Source of the DNA: Pseudoscleropodium purum
Taxonomy: Eukaryota > Streptophyta > Bryopsida > Hypnales > Brachytheciaceae
Direction of reading: 5' to 3'
DNA: 64,000 nucleotides
Assembly (NCBI GenBank): GCA_963969395.1
Contig: OZ017795.1
Span: 6,386,001 to 6,450,000 of the forward strand
This document shows, piece after piece, positions 21,486 through 31,861 of this stretch (within the stretch, counting starts at the first letter, position 1; each line of letters opens with the position of its first letter). Under the pieces are notes generated by a model that saw nothing but the letters and a program-made list of their open reading frames with translations, searched no databases and had not been told where the DNA came from. Made by a program: the position numbers and the translations under genes.

Positions 21486-21598
21486 GGAGTGACCGCGAAG
21501 CAGTTTGGGTAGGGCGGTTGGGGGAAATAGGGCCGTCAAAGCGGACGGGGCAGTCGCGGCGGACGCTGCATCCGCGTCCGGATGTCATGTCAACCCTG
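21486..21598. repeat. Right-type terminus of the hAT element
   Basis: GC-rich, ending GGATGTCATGTCAACCCTG. The last ~35 bp match the right end of the MITE at 906-1178 (GCGTCCGCGTCCGGACGTCA). It is followed by TTTGTAAC, which partly matches the TTCGTAAA before 11427. Confidence 0.85.
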
Positions 21599-21606
21599 TT
21601 TGTAAC

Positions 21607-23080
21607 AAATAAACCAAAGCAAAATAAAAATGACTAATACTCACAACAATGAATGTTGTATGGTGTCTTTTGAATCAAGAATAATGCTCATTTTTATCAT
21701 TGACTACCATGATTTGAAATGCTCAAAATGCTTGTGTTTGTTCATATCAATCATCTAAAAAATGGGTGTAGAATGAGCAAGAGAGCTTTAAATAATATTA
21801 GCCTTTCTAAAAAGAAGAATGGTAGATAAGTGGCAAGGAAAAAGTGTTTCATTTACATTTCAATGTTGGTGCTAATTATTCCATCTTCGTCTTTGGTTCT
21901 CAACAGCGAAGGGGCAAGCAAGTGAAGCAACAAATGAATAACAATGACACATGGGCAAGAGAATGAGTGACAAAAGAAAACAAGAGCCTAAAGATAGCCA
22001 ATGTGAGAAATAGAAAGAATATAGACACAATGGAGAAACACCCATAACAAGGTTGTGATCGAGAAATGAAACAAGAATAACCCTTCAAGCATGTTGGAGT
22101 GCTCATCTAAGATCCAAACTATCTCCCAAATACTTCCTTGTAAACTAGCCTTGAACAACATTAAACAATTAATACTTGACAAATTCAACAATATCCTCAA
22201 GTAAACCAATCAATAGTCAATAAGGTTATTCATTCCATCCATCTATTTCCCCAAATCATCTCGTTAGCTTATACCTTAGCAACAATTCTATCTAGACATT
22301 ATTGGATTTTATTGTCTTCAATTGGTTTTGATACTATTGGGAATAAAAATCTAAACAAACTACAAATAGGTAGCAACAACCAAAATACAAAATGTCAATG
22401 AAGGAAAGTTTTGCCATCATGGCATGTTTTGATTGGTTAAAGAGAATCAAATTAAGAATAAAGATGTGTCATTTTTTTTCTTCCTGATATTATCGTGTTT
22501 TCTTTTCTTTATGAGTAATCTCTAACATATCTAATTTGAATTTATAGGATTCCAATTCCAAAATTATTGATACAAATCATCAAAATGTTGACCTTTTGTT
22601 CAATTTAAGGTAAATTCCTAGAAGCTCAGAAAAGATCTTGGGCATTTAGGGATTAAAAATTAAGCAAAACAAGATCTAAATCAAAATTGTAAATGCAAAG
22701 CTTCAAAAACCAAAACCATCAAAGAGCACATGTTGATAATGTATTGAGAATAGAAAACCAAAAAAATTACAAAAAAAGTAGCAACAACCGAAGTCCACAT
22801 GAATAAAGAAGTGTCATTTCAAAAGTTTTGAAATATAAACAAGGAGAGAGAAGATGAATAATACTCCTATACTATTCATTCGAAAGATTCTCATCTAATC
22901 CCAAGTTGACTATTCAACTACAATGGAGAGCCTATTAAGAAAACAATATATTTCTTTTAACACACGCAAGCAGACGCAAGCAAGGAAGCATATCACCACT
23001 TGCATATAAGATACCACGGCGGCTCCCTTTCTATTGAAATTTAATTGATTTTTCTAGCACGTGTTCTCCTGGAACTTGGG
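21607..23080. other. AT-rich intergenic DNA with a dispersed-repeat fragment
   Basis: No gene was recognised. About 22530-22660 resembles 54440-54540 (shared CAAAATGTTG, GAAGCTCA and TTGGGCATTTAGG landmarks), ending in a TTTAGGGATTAA-like terminus. Confidence 0.55.
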
Positions 23081-23203
23081 GACACATAAATGGCGGCATG
23101 CCGGCATACTCTCAATTCTCGGAGTGTTTGCAAAGTGACCCCGGTTTATGAGAGAATCTCTCTACGTCTTCGCATCACCAATTTCACAGCAGGGATCCTG
23201 CAA

Positions 23204-24821
23204 ATGGGTCACCATCACTTCGTGCTAATCCACGGCGGCTGCCATGGAGCCTGGACATGGTGGAAGACCGTGGATCGGCTGCAACGAGCTGACTGTCGAG
23301 CCACTGCACTGGACTTAACCAGCGCCGGCAACGACACTACCGATCCCAACAGTGTCACCTCGTTTGCACAGTACAACAAGCCTGCTGTGGACTTCATTGT
23401 ATCCCTGCCAGATGATGAGAAGGTGTGGTGCCTCCAAAAATCCCTTCAACTATTCGAATTGTCCCCCTCGGAATGTTGCCGGTGCAGCTTGAAATTTGCT
23501 TAATTTAATTGCGACCATGCAGGTGGTGTTAGTTGGACAGAGCATGGGGGGGTTCACCAATTTGGAATTGATGGAGGGTTTTCCTGAAAAAATTGCGCTG
23601 GCGATCTTCGTGGCTGCTCCGGTGACTCCCAGCGGAGTGGCGTATGGAGAGTCGACTATCTTTGATATGGTTAGATTGAGACTCCCTGCAATGTTTTCAG
23701 AGATTTATACATCTTTCGTGCAGTCTTCGCCATGTGTTGTGTGTATTTTAGAATTTAAGTCGGAAAATAGAGCGACGGAATTGAATGAAGATCACATCAA
23801 TCCTTAGTTACGAAGATCAACGTTGGAGAACGTTCTCTCTCTTACTCAGCGTCAATTTGAACATTATGCGAATTTTTTTTCAAAATTTGCATCTAGGAGA
23901 TTACAGCTCAAGAACAGAGGATGTTGAAAGAGAATAGAGAAAAACGACAAATTGAGTTAGCAAAATCGCAGTCTAAAGAACTTGAATATGTGGAAAAAGA
24001 ATTGAACAAAACGCAAAACGAGTTAGCAGAAACGCAGTCCAGATTTTTTGAATCTGGAGTGTAAGACCGTTAATCGGAACAATAGCATGAACCTTTGTTT
24101 GGCGGATGCAGATGTTCAAAGACACTGTTGGGCGAAGCAAGTCGATACACTTTTGCTAATGGAGCGGACAAGCCGCCGACGTCCATTTTCTTTGTCAATA
24201 CGGCACCGTTTTTATACACCGGGTGCGCACCCGAGGTAAGATCACAAATCCACCTCTTTATGCAAGTTTGAGGGAAACTCTAACCTCAAATCGACCAAGA
24301 AGCCCTGATTTGACCTCATGTTTTTTGTGGAGATAATGTGTACAGGACTCTTGTTCGTCCAATTTATGCTTCATTGACAATGCAATCACATGCAATGTTC
24401 TTCCCTGATTCTGGCGATCAATTAAATCTACTCCCATTTGAATGCTTGATTTTCACGACATGATCAATCGAATGGATCATACTATAGCCATGAATCCTTG
24501 TTCTAATTGATCCGCTGACAGGACTATTGGATGTTTGCGCAGGATATTGAGCGAGCGTCGACCTTAACGAAGCCATTCCCGGCTCAGGCTATGGCGAATG
24601 CTGTTTCGTACACGAAAGAAAGACATGGACGAGTGCCTTCGGTGTTCGTGAGGGGCTTAAGAGACAAAACCGTTACTCCACCAGTACAGGACTACGTTGT
24701 GGAACACTCGGGGCCGTTCACGGAGGTTGTTGAGATAGACGCTGGCCACTTTGCCGAGTGGTCACACGCTGACGAGTTTGCGAAACTTGTCTTGCTCCTT
24801 GCCGACAAATACGATGGATAG
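23204..24821 (+). pseudogene. Methylesterase-like alpha/beta hydrolase (MES/HNL family), probably damaged
   Basis: The plant MES/HNL family hydrolyses methyl or related esters of small metabolites. Exon 1 from ATG 23204 gives FVLIHGGCHGAWTWW, the family oxyanion segment, and ends DDEK at 23422 before GT. After a 100-bp intron, exon 2 (23523) gives VVLVGQSMGG with the nucleophile serine, then FPEKIALAIFVAAP. A later exon (about 24131-24235) gives SRYTFANGADKPPTSIFF and CAPE, followed by a GTAAG donor. The last exon (24543-24821) starts DIERASTLTKPFP, holds RGLRDKTVTP with the candidate acid and AGHFAEWSH with the catalytic histidine, and ends at TAG. Between exon 2 and the 24131 exon I find no clean junction; a frame change near 24130 and an unrelated coiled-coil segment lie there. 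It may start instead at an upstream ATG. Confidence 0.7.
23897..24064 (+). other. Coiled-coil-like exon fragment inside the hydrolase gene
   Basis: 55 codons open after a TTTTTTTT tract and a CTAG 3' splice-like site, ending at TAA. The peptide is a charged Glu/Lys/Gln heptad-like helix (LKENREKRQIELAKSQSKEL, then VEKELNKTQNELAETQ). It has no place in an alpha/beta hydrolase, so it may be a captured exon or an insertion. The parent protein was not recognised. Confidence 0.5.
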
Positions 24822-26630
24822 AGCAAATATTGCTTGAGTTCACTTAGCTCATAGTGTAGACTTGCGGGTGCACTACATAGTACATTTAGACATGACTTGC
24901 ATTCAAGTCCCTATAATATGGGGGCTTTGTAGTTAGATTTGGTGAATATAAATAAGGTTGTCTTTACCTAAATTACTAAAATCATCTTATTTCATGTATC
25001 CTATCTTTCATTTAAAAATTTTCACGTCATAATTTTCTGTACCCTATGTTCATCATAACTAAAAAAAAGGTTGCATGTTTCTTACCAACACTTCTGAGAT
25101 CCAAAGAGTATTTATCATTAAAATTTGTACATACATGTGATGGTGTATTGTAGTAGAAATTGGAAGTGGACAATTTTGGAAAGAAAACCAAACAAGCACT
25201 ACTTTGAAACAACAATTGCATTTAAACACATTAAAACTATGACTATTTCCAAGAGCATAGACAAAGTAATAAACAAAGCTTAAACCATAAACATGTACAA
25301 ACCATACACAAAAGAATACTAGTATGAATAGAGTGAGTGAATACAATGTGTACAAATTCAATGCATGTGTTCACAAGCACAACATAAAGCATGAAAATAG
25401 AGTCCAAAAAGTGAAGGCTACACAAATAGAGGTCCAATGTTATGTTTTCTAGATGCAATACAAAAACATCAACCTAGAAAGACATTAACATCTTCTACAA
25501 ACTTGTCACACCAAGAAAAATAGAAGTCAATGAAGTTCTTCATGGTGAATTTTGGAATATAGAAAAAAAATTGCATATTCCACAACAACACCATAATGAA
25601 ACAAAATGATAGAACTTAAGCTTAAATGTAAAATGAAACAACTTAGAGATTTCGGGATTGAATAGTAGAATTCACCTCATCACATTGCAAGTGTTACCTA
25701 GATGTTTGGAGACAATGCCTATCCATTTGCCTTTCAAACTTGAAGTTCATGTTGTCATATGCTTTGAAGAATACATTGTAGTTCATGCAACTCTACAACA
25801 ATCAACTCGCCAAGTGAACTAATCTAGAGATTCTTAAGGATTTCAACATCAAGTTTCCATGACTTTATGAAGATAGCAACATTCTTGTCGAAAGTTTGGA
25901 AAACATACTTTGCCTTCCTAGACAAAGAAAACTCCACAGCAACCACCTTCATATCAAATGGCATCAACTCTCATTCAAAACAACAAGACTTGAATCCAAA
26001 AGCCTAATACTAAACACCAAGACCTAAAATTTGAAGTTGGCTTGCTACCTCAAACAAAATACAAGTTTGCATTCCACCAGGATCCCTACAATTTGCCCCA
26101 CCCTAACCACAAATCACAAATCATAAGCACCTTAAGCACAATTCACAATTGCTTCACTTTATAATTTCAAACACACCATCTAGCATTCCAAATCCTTGTT
26201 GCAAAAATCCTTTAAACATTTACAAAACAAACCAAAGCAAGAATCTATTGTAGCTTCCTAAACTCAAAAAACCTAAACTCCAACCCATCAAAAACAAGGA
26301 ATCCAGAATGAACTAAACTAAACGTTATCTATAATCAGTTCATCCACTACTTGTCACACATTGTCACTAAAATTCTTTGTCACATAGGATCCACCCCCTT
26401 CGATTCTTGAACCTAAACTTACTACTAAACATTATAGTTCTTAAAAGTTCAAATTTTTTTTGGAGGGGGGCTTTTTGGTAAGGCTATATTAGAAACAAAA
26501 AAGATAAAATTGTGTATTATCCCTTACCTTTCATTATTTATAACATGAAATACCATATTTTAATGATACTAATTTATTTCTTAAAATTGTCTAAAATTTA
26601 GGACAAGGTAATTAAAATCATCCTTCATTT
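24822..26630. other. AT-rich intergenic DNA
   Basis: No gene, RNA or well-bounded repeat was recognised. Confidence 0.55.
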
Positions 26631-26714
26631 GATTGCACGTTACAGTTAAAAAAAATTGGGAGTGCACCCCCGATAGTGTAAATCGGAATGTTCGGAGATT
26701 CTTGTTGATCTCAT

Positions 26715-27110
26715 GGCGAGGATGTCATTGTAGCTTTAATCATCGGCTTCATCGCGAATTCAATGACCATCGCCGACCTCATCGGCGAACAAAACACGAC
26801 TGCACCGATTTTGAAGTCATATTGAAATCACAGCTTCAAGTGAAAGTGGTGCATGGGGTTCACATGGCAACCTATGTTTGAGTTTGACTTCACAGTCCTC
26901 GTCTCTGATAAGACGAACGTACGTGAGACTGAGAGAATGCTTGAACTTGTGCCCTACATTGTGCTGCAGTTCTTATATGAATTCCAATGCCTTTAAATTG
27001 TTCTTGTCAAGGCCAGGCCGGTGTGGGATGGAAGTTTCGAGAGGTGCTGCCGAGACAGGGTCGAGATTTGCCTGGTGCACTGTTAGGCAGCACAATCAAG
27101 GTAAGAAAGT
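26715..27110 (+). pseudogene. Degenerate coding-like region of unknown origin
   Basis: In a less AT-rich stretch, one frame gives a hydrophobic VIVALIIGFIANSMTIADLI segment, then EFDFTVLVSDKTNVRETERM and LELVPYIVLQFLYEF. After a TAA it gives WDGSFERCCRDRVEICLVHC, then TAG and a segment before a GTAAG splice-like site. The runs look like real protein but are broken by stops. I do not recognise the family. It could be a broken exon or an intron-containing gene that I cannot assemble. Confidence 0.3.
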
Positions 27111-28217
27111 ACCCGTGCCATGTCTGATTCTCTCCTTGAATTTCATTATTATTTGGGATTTAGTTCCCGGTTAGGGCGATTGGGTTTCTTGCGGTCATTT
27201 GTGTTTTGGAGCTGTCAAAATTTACAGACAGACTTTCGATCACGTTCGAACATCTCCGGTAAAAACCGTGCGATAGATGCATGGCCTTGAGGAGTCCTCT
27301 AGGAATTCGAACTCCCGGTCAGAGGTCATGGCTTTAGGGTTTCAAGGATTTCATTAGAAGCTCAAGCGTTCTTTGAGGTTTCGGGGATCGGTGATGTTCA
27401 CTGGCAGCTTTCAAGTCACTAATATATAAGTCTTCTAGAACCCAGATTCTCAGTCGATGAACACCTCAATCACAGAGGAAAGAGCCCGATCAATGAGGAG
27501 ATCGAGTTAATAAGACCAAGACTAAAGCCGCGATGATTCATTCGGTATGCAGTTTACACAAGCCTCGTCGATCGAGCATTGCCACTTGCGTTGAAAAGTT
27601 CTGAAGAGGATTCGCCCAGATTCCGGCAGATTTTCAGAGAGCTTTCTTTAGGATTGGTTCAGTATTTCTGGTTGCGCTGGCTGACTTTGTGTTTGCTGGT
27701 CACCGAATCTCGGCTTTAATGGAGGAGCTCGCAGATGGCATGCCAAATGGGGAGAAGGTAGCAGCTTAACAGATTTTTGTGATGCACTCTGTCGACTACA
27801 CAAACACTTGCTCTCTGAGAGACAAAGTTTAGGTCCTCTTCCGGAAAACTTGGACCCGAAATCCCTGCATTTGTGATATTGTGAGACGTGCAATAATTTT
27901 CAGGTGGGAGAAAATGGCTTCAATTAGTGGATCTTCAATCTTATTCGAATCCGTAATTCTCTCTTGTGAAAACTTCCGTTTATAATTCGACCGATTTTTC
28001 GTTTCCCCCTCGCAGAATTCGAGACGTATCGCCTGGGTCTTCGGCGACGTTGACGTGAGTCTTCGGTACTCGGCGGACACCACTAGATTTTCTTCAACAT
28101 GATTCAAGCGATGGAAAATTCACTTCGACGCGATATAGCTCCTCCTCCACAGCTTGGGCAGTCAACTCTTCAGCGAGTTCGCTTTCGCTGTGATAGCGAT
28201 GCTCTAACTTTGATCAG
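27111..28217. other. Upstream region of the USP-like gene
   Basis: Moderate GC, with no convincing coding region on either strand. It probably includes the promoter and 5' leader of the gene starting at 28218. No clear TATA box was identified. Confidence 0.4.
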
Positions 28218-29690
28218 ATGCAACTGGAGATGGAGTGCTCGACATCCAGAGCCTCCATATCGGAGAACAAGACGACGAGCAATATGTCGAGAGTTCCCAA
28301 CGACGACGGTATCACAGTAACAACAGTCAGTCATGACTCAACCATAGCTCCTGCTGCACCACCAAGGAAGCTGGAGATTGAGAAGAAATGCACAACAACT
28401 TCATCAGCATTGAGCGTCATACAGCGTCCTACAGAAGCATGGCTACGAATCGGAATGATGGCGTCCCCCTTCCGAAATTTTCTCGGTCTCCTGAAGCCAC
28501 CGCCACTCAATTCAGCAGGCTCAAGCTTACTCAGCTCCTCGGACCCGGAGAGTCCCAGAGCTTCGACTAGTGACAGTGCTAAAGAAATCGAGAAACTCAG
28601 TTTGTTGAAGCGGGAGATTAGCAGCAGCAGCAGCAGCGTCACGAGGGGAGAGGGGCAGGGCGTGGTGATGGTTGCATTCAACGCAAATGTGAAGGAAGTT
28701 TCCCATGTGGGAATATTGTGGGCGATGGAGCACATCCTTAAGCGCGGGGACACTCTCACGATTGTCTCGGTGTTGGACTCGGTGCGTGGGCCGTTGGGGT
28801 ACAGAGTGAAAATTGGTGACCACAATCAAAAGCTTGCGGAAGAGGAGGTTCGTCAGACGCTCGATTTGTGGAGGAGCTTCCCGGAGTTGGATCGGCGATG
28901 CGCGGAGGCGGGTGTGAAGCTCGTGGTGATGGTGAAAGCCACCCAACAAGGGGAGCTTGCGATTTGCAGGGAAGCCATGCAGCTCCGTGCTTGCCATGTG
29001 GTGCTGGACAGTAGCTTGAAGAACCGGCGCCGCGAGTTTTACTTACAGAACCTCTCCTGCAATGTGACCAGGATTCGACGTCATGGCGGCGTGGCCGTGA
29101 TTCGGCCGAGCTTGGACGTGGCGATGGTGAGGAGGTTGAAAGTTCCACGTTCGCCGACTTCGGTGCTTCCGCCACCGCGGTTGAGCTATGGCGACCAGAT
29201 CGACGAGTTTGAGATTAATTTGGGCTTTCCCAAACCCAGGCGGCCTATTTCCATCACGCCGAAATTTTTCCCTCGAATGCCATTAGCAAAATCCTTCTCC
29301 GAGGAGTCGAAGTTGCCGAGCTCTGCTCTTGTGCATGAAATTTCAAGCTCCTTGTCGACGTCGTCAGTTCCGAGTTTCGTAAGTGCGCCGTCGTTCACGT
29401 CAAGCTCCAACGACGACATGGACGACGACCTCTTCAGCATCTTCCACGGCTCCACTCGCCACACAGAGATCGACACCGACTTATTCAGCAGCGTCAACCG
29501 TTCCTCATACGGGTACGAGAGCGACGACCTCTTCAGCATTGGCAACGCTTCCTTACGACGCTCAGTGCAGGCGGCTTCACCCCTGGCAGAATTTCAGTAC
29601 CACCACAGCCATCAGCTCTCGTTCTCGACACTGCCGTTGTTGTGCGAGCCTCCCGAGAAAGGCGTGTGCACATCTTCAGTGAAGGAATGA
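28218..29690 (+). CDS. USP-like (adenine nucleotide alpha-hydrolase fold) domain protein
   Basis: 490 residues in one exon. Residues ~147-298 match the USP-like domain found N-terminal in some plant receptor-like cytoplasmic kinases: VVMVAFNANVKEVSHVGILW (first strand and helix), GDTLTIVSVLD, AGVKLVVMVKATQQGELAIC, then HVVLDSSLKNRRREFYLQNL and CNVTRIRR. No kinase domain follows. The N-terminal ~145 residues are Ser/Thr-rich and disordered-looking, with a Ser run at 135-140. The C-terminal half is also low-complexity and carries three related acidic motifs: DDDLFSIFHGS (402-412), TDLFSSVNRSS (420-430) and DDLFSIGNAS (436-445). USP-like domains may bind nucleotide, but a regulatory role is only inferred. 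ATGs at codons 6 and 23 are alternative starts. Confidence 0.82.
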   Translation: MQLEMECSTSRASISENKTTSNMSRVPNDDGITVTTVSHDSTIAPAAPPRKLEIEKKCTTTSSALSVIQRPTEAWLRIGMMASPFRNFLGLLKPPPLNSAGSSLLSSSDPESPRASTSDSAKEIEKLSLLKREISSSSSSVTRGEGQGVVMVAFNANVKEVSHVGILWAMEHILKRGDTLTIVSVLDSVRGPLGYRVKIGDHNQKLAEEEVRQTLDLWRSFPELDRRCAEAGVKLVVMVKATQQGELAICREAMQLRACHVVLDSSLKNRRREFYLQNLSCNVTRIRRHGGVAVIRPSLDVAMVRRLKVPRSPTSVLPPPRLSYGDQIDEFEINLGFPKPRRPISITPKFFPRMPLAKSFSEESKLPSSALVHEISSSLSTSSVPSFVSAPSFTSSSNDDMDDDLFSIFHGSTRHTEIDTDLFSSVNRSSYGYESDDLFSIGNASLRRSVQAASPLAEFQYHHSHQLSFSTLPLLCEPPEKGVCTSSVKE

Positions 29691-31001
29691 TCGTCTTCGT
29701 TTGAGGTCTCGTCTTGAACCTTCATGATCATCTTCCATGCAGGTTTGAGGGCTAAGGAAGCAGTGAGGATGATCTTTCAGCATCAGTTACCACTTCTCCC
29801 TGGCAGCAGCAGTTTCTTTCAGCTCTTCCTTAGTTATGTTAGATTCATCGGTACAACCTTCGCCTTAAAGCTTTCGAGTAGCTAGTGGGATGTTTATGAT
29901 TCTGCGGCTTCTCTACGACATGATTTGTCCCCTGGAAGTCTTCACATCTTCTATGGCCAGCTGGCTTTCAAGCCCCACTACCGAGGCTTAGACTTCCTGC
30001 GTCGATGACAACCAAGGCTTCGACGAGTCGGGTCGAATCCCACAACCGAGGCTTGAAGGCAGTTCTCGGCAGTTCTCGGCAGTTGGAAGAACATATATGT
30101 CGCACCTTTCAGCTCTGGTTCTTGTACAATTTGAAGCTTGGGTGAATATCGTTTGTAGGTTGGAGTCTTCATTTATATGAATTACCAGCTTGTTCAGACG
30201 AGGGACACAACGAGACGAGACAAGGGCTAGGCCGTATCCTGCAATCAAGGCCTGATGTGCACAACTCGTTCCGATTTTAAAAGGCCAGAGCTCTAATGAC
30301 AGAGACACAACACCCAGTTTGTTTGGGCTCTGACGTCTTCTTTCTTCAATGGAGTGTGCAATTAGAGCTTGAGTCTGCGAGAGCGAACGAAGGGGAGCTG
30401 AGGAAGCTACTGGGAAGCTACCTGCAGGGACCGGCACGCTCTGTTTGCACTGAGACCAGGTAGCTTGAACTCGTCTTCGTCGACTTTGCAATATAATTCT
30501 GGTAACAAACTTCATTTCGTCTGATCTTTGCTACCTATTATGCGTAGACATAATGGATGATTAGCCCCCAACAGTGCCAAGGATTCACCGTTTTAAAATG
30601 ACCAATTCGTTTGATAATACTGTGGAAAATGATGGAGTCAAATTTATATCACCTGAAACAGTAAGGAGCATTGCATATGCTGGACAATAAATTAGTAAAT
30701 TTGGACTCAGGATGGTCTTCCTATGACCTGCTGAAAACTGTTGTTAAAGAATTCGAGAACAAAATTGGTTCTCTTGGTCTTGAGACATGCTGAGGCTAGA
30801 GTAAAGCTGTATGTGAACTTCCAAGTGACTTTCGAAAGCTAGGAATGTCACTTAGCTAGTTGCAACGGGGTGCTGCTTTCGTCCATCTCTGTTTGCATGT
30901 TTGTTGGTTTATGGGCTTTCTAATTTTCTATCCTTTCGCTCAGGTTCCAAATTGCGAATTGACGAAGTGCCGAGTGTTAGTTGACATCAATTGGTCGAAT
31001 C
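29691..31001. other. Region between the USP-like and RING genes
   Basis: A 175-codon open frame on the minus strand (29988-30515) has no recognisable domain and lies where the 3' part of the USP-like transcript is expected, so I do not call it. A small triplicated AGTTCTCGGC-type repeat lies at about 30059-30082. Confidence 0.4.
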
Positions 31002-31286
31002 ATGGACGGAAGTTTGCTTTCAACTGGTTCCAGCTCCGTAAGTTGCTCATGTGATCCATCGGAGATGCTGGTGTTCGCCTGCAACATCTGCTCTCTCCGT
31101 CCAATCAATCCAGTCGAAACTGCTTACGGGCACTTGTTTTGCTGGCCATGTTTGTGCCTACTCCTCCAAGGTCATGCGAAGCCGTGCCCCGCTTGCACAA
31201 CGATGCTGAGCAGCGAGATCAATGTCGTTCCCATGACTACCAGCTACGGATCATTGATTCTGTTCATGATTCGACCAAATCTGCAG
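31002..31286 (+). CDS. RING-finger exon, RMA/RNF5-like, missing one zinc ligand
   Basis: RMA-type RING proteins are ER-anchored ubiquitin ligases. From ATG 31002 the peptide shows CNIC (C27, C30), GHLFCWPCL (H44, C47, C50) and CPAC (C62, C65), followed by a VVPM segment at the place where RMA proteins have a VPLYGRG-like one. The third zinc ligand of the family, the Cys in the usual CGHLFCWPC, is a tyrosine here (AYGHLF, Y42). A GT donor follows codon 95 at 31287, in phase with an AG acceptor before 31557. The missing ligand suggests a non-functional or altered RING. No membrane anchor was found. Confidence 0.6.
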
Positions 31287-31556
31287 GTGCCAGGTGCAGT
31301 GATGTTCTGTTTTTCCCAAATCTGCGAACTTACTACAGTTTGATGGCCATTTTGTTAGAATATTCTAGATTCATCACTAACTTTGTAGCAAGTATCTATA
31401 AATTTGGTGCAGTTAGAGTTCTTTTGAAAAATCTTTAAAGCAAATCCTACACTTCTGGCTAAATGCCTCGAAAAGCTCCTTCAATGAATTTTGCCAAGCA
31501 TTTTTGTTCATCACAGCCATTTTGCTAAAAATTCGTGCATAAATTCTTACTGGCAG

Positions 31557-31861
31557 ATGGAGCGAAATGAGGACGAGTTGGATGAAACTAGCACCAAGAT
31601 GACGGTCTTGGTGCCAGGGCCAGCAAGGGCTGAGGAGAAGAACGTGCAGATTTTGTCATTGGAAACAAAATGATTCGCAGACAGACTGAGAAATTGCAGA
31701 AGCGGGTGCGTCGAGCGAAACGCCTCCTTCGAAAAGCAAGATCAGAATCAGGTTGTAACCCTGCAAATTTCTACGAAGGAAGACGTGGTTTACGAACAGA
31801 TTGAAGTATTGGAATGGCGTGTGCGTCGAGTGAATTGCCTACTGCAGAATTCGGAGAATTA
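31557..31861 (+). CDS. Probable 3' exons of the RING gene, frame uncertain
   Basis: After an AG acceptor the frame gives MERNEDELDETSTKM, in phase with the RING exon. It then meets TGA at 31671-31673. A second frame gives TEKLQKRVRRAKRLLRKARS, and a third gives YEQIEVLEWRVRRVNCLLQN before TAA at 31859-31861. The last two are related basic heptad-like segments (LQKRVRRAKRLL, LEWRVRRVNCLL), so the end is a duplicated coiled coil. The frame changes within a few tens of bases, too short for introns, which suggests frameshifts and a decaying gene. Confidence 0.35.

Larger units (their letters stand above)
11427..21598. mobile_element. Composite hAT-type transposon, proposed full-length copy (about 10.2 kb)
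   Basis: The left end begins CAGGGTTGACGAA at 11427 and the right end finishes TGTCAACCCTG at 21598, giving a 10-bp perfect terminal inverted repeat. These two different subterminal types, left and right, also bound the 273-bp derivative at 906-1178, so pairing them is not arbitrary. Flanking 8-mers are TTCGTAAA (11419-11426) and TTTGTAAC (21599-21606), 6 of 8 matching, which fits an aged hAT target duplication. The order inside is: transposase on the minus strand, GC-rich block, 2.9 kb of AT-rich DNA with nested insertions, a second GC-rich block, then a kinase-like gene on the plus strand. The alternative is two adjacent elements that lost their inner ends; I saw no such ends near 15800 or 18870. 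Confidence 0.65.

Noticed and set aside
29988..30515. 175-codon minus-strand open frame
   Set aside because: No recognisable domain, and it lies in the probable 3' part of the USP-like transcript. Kept only as a note.
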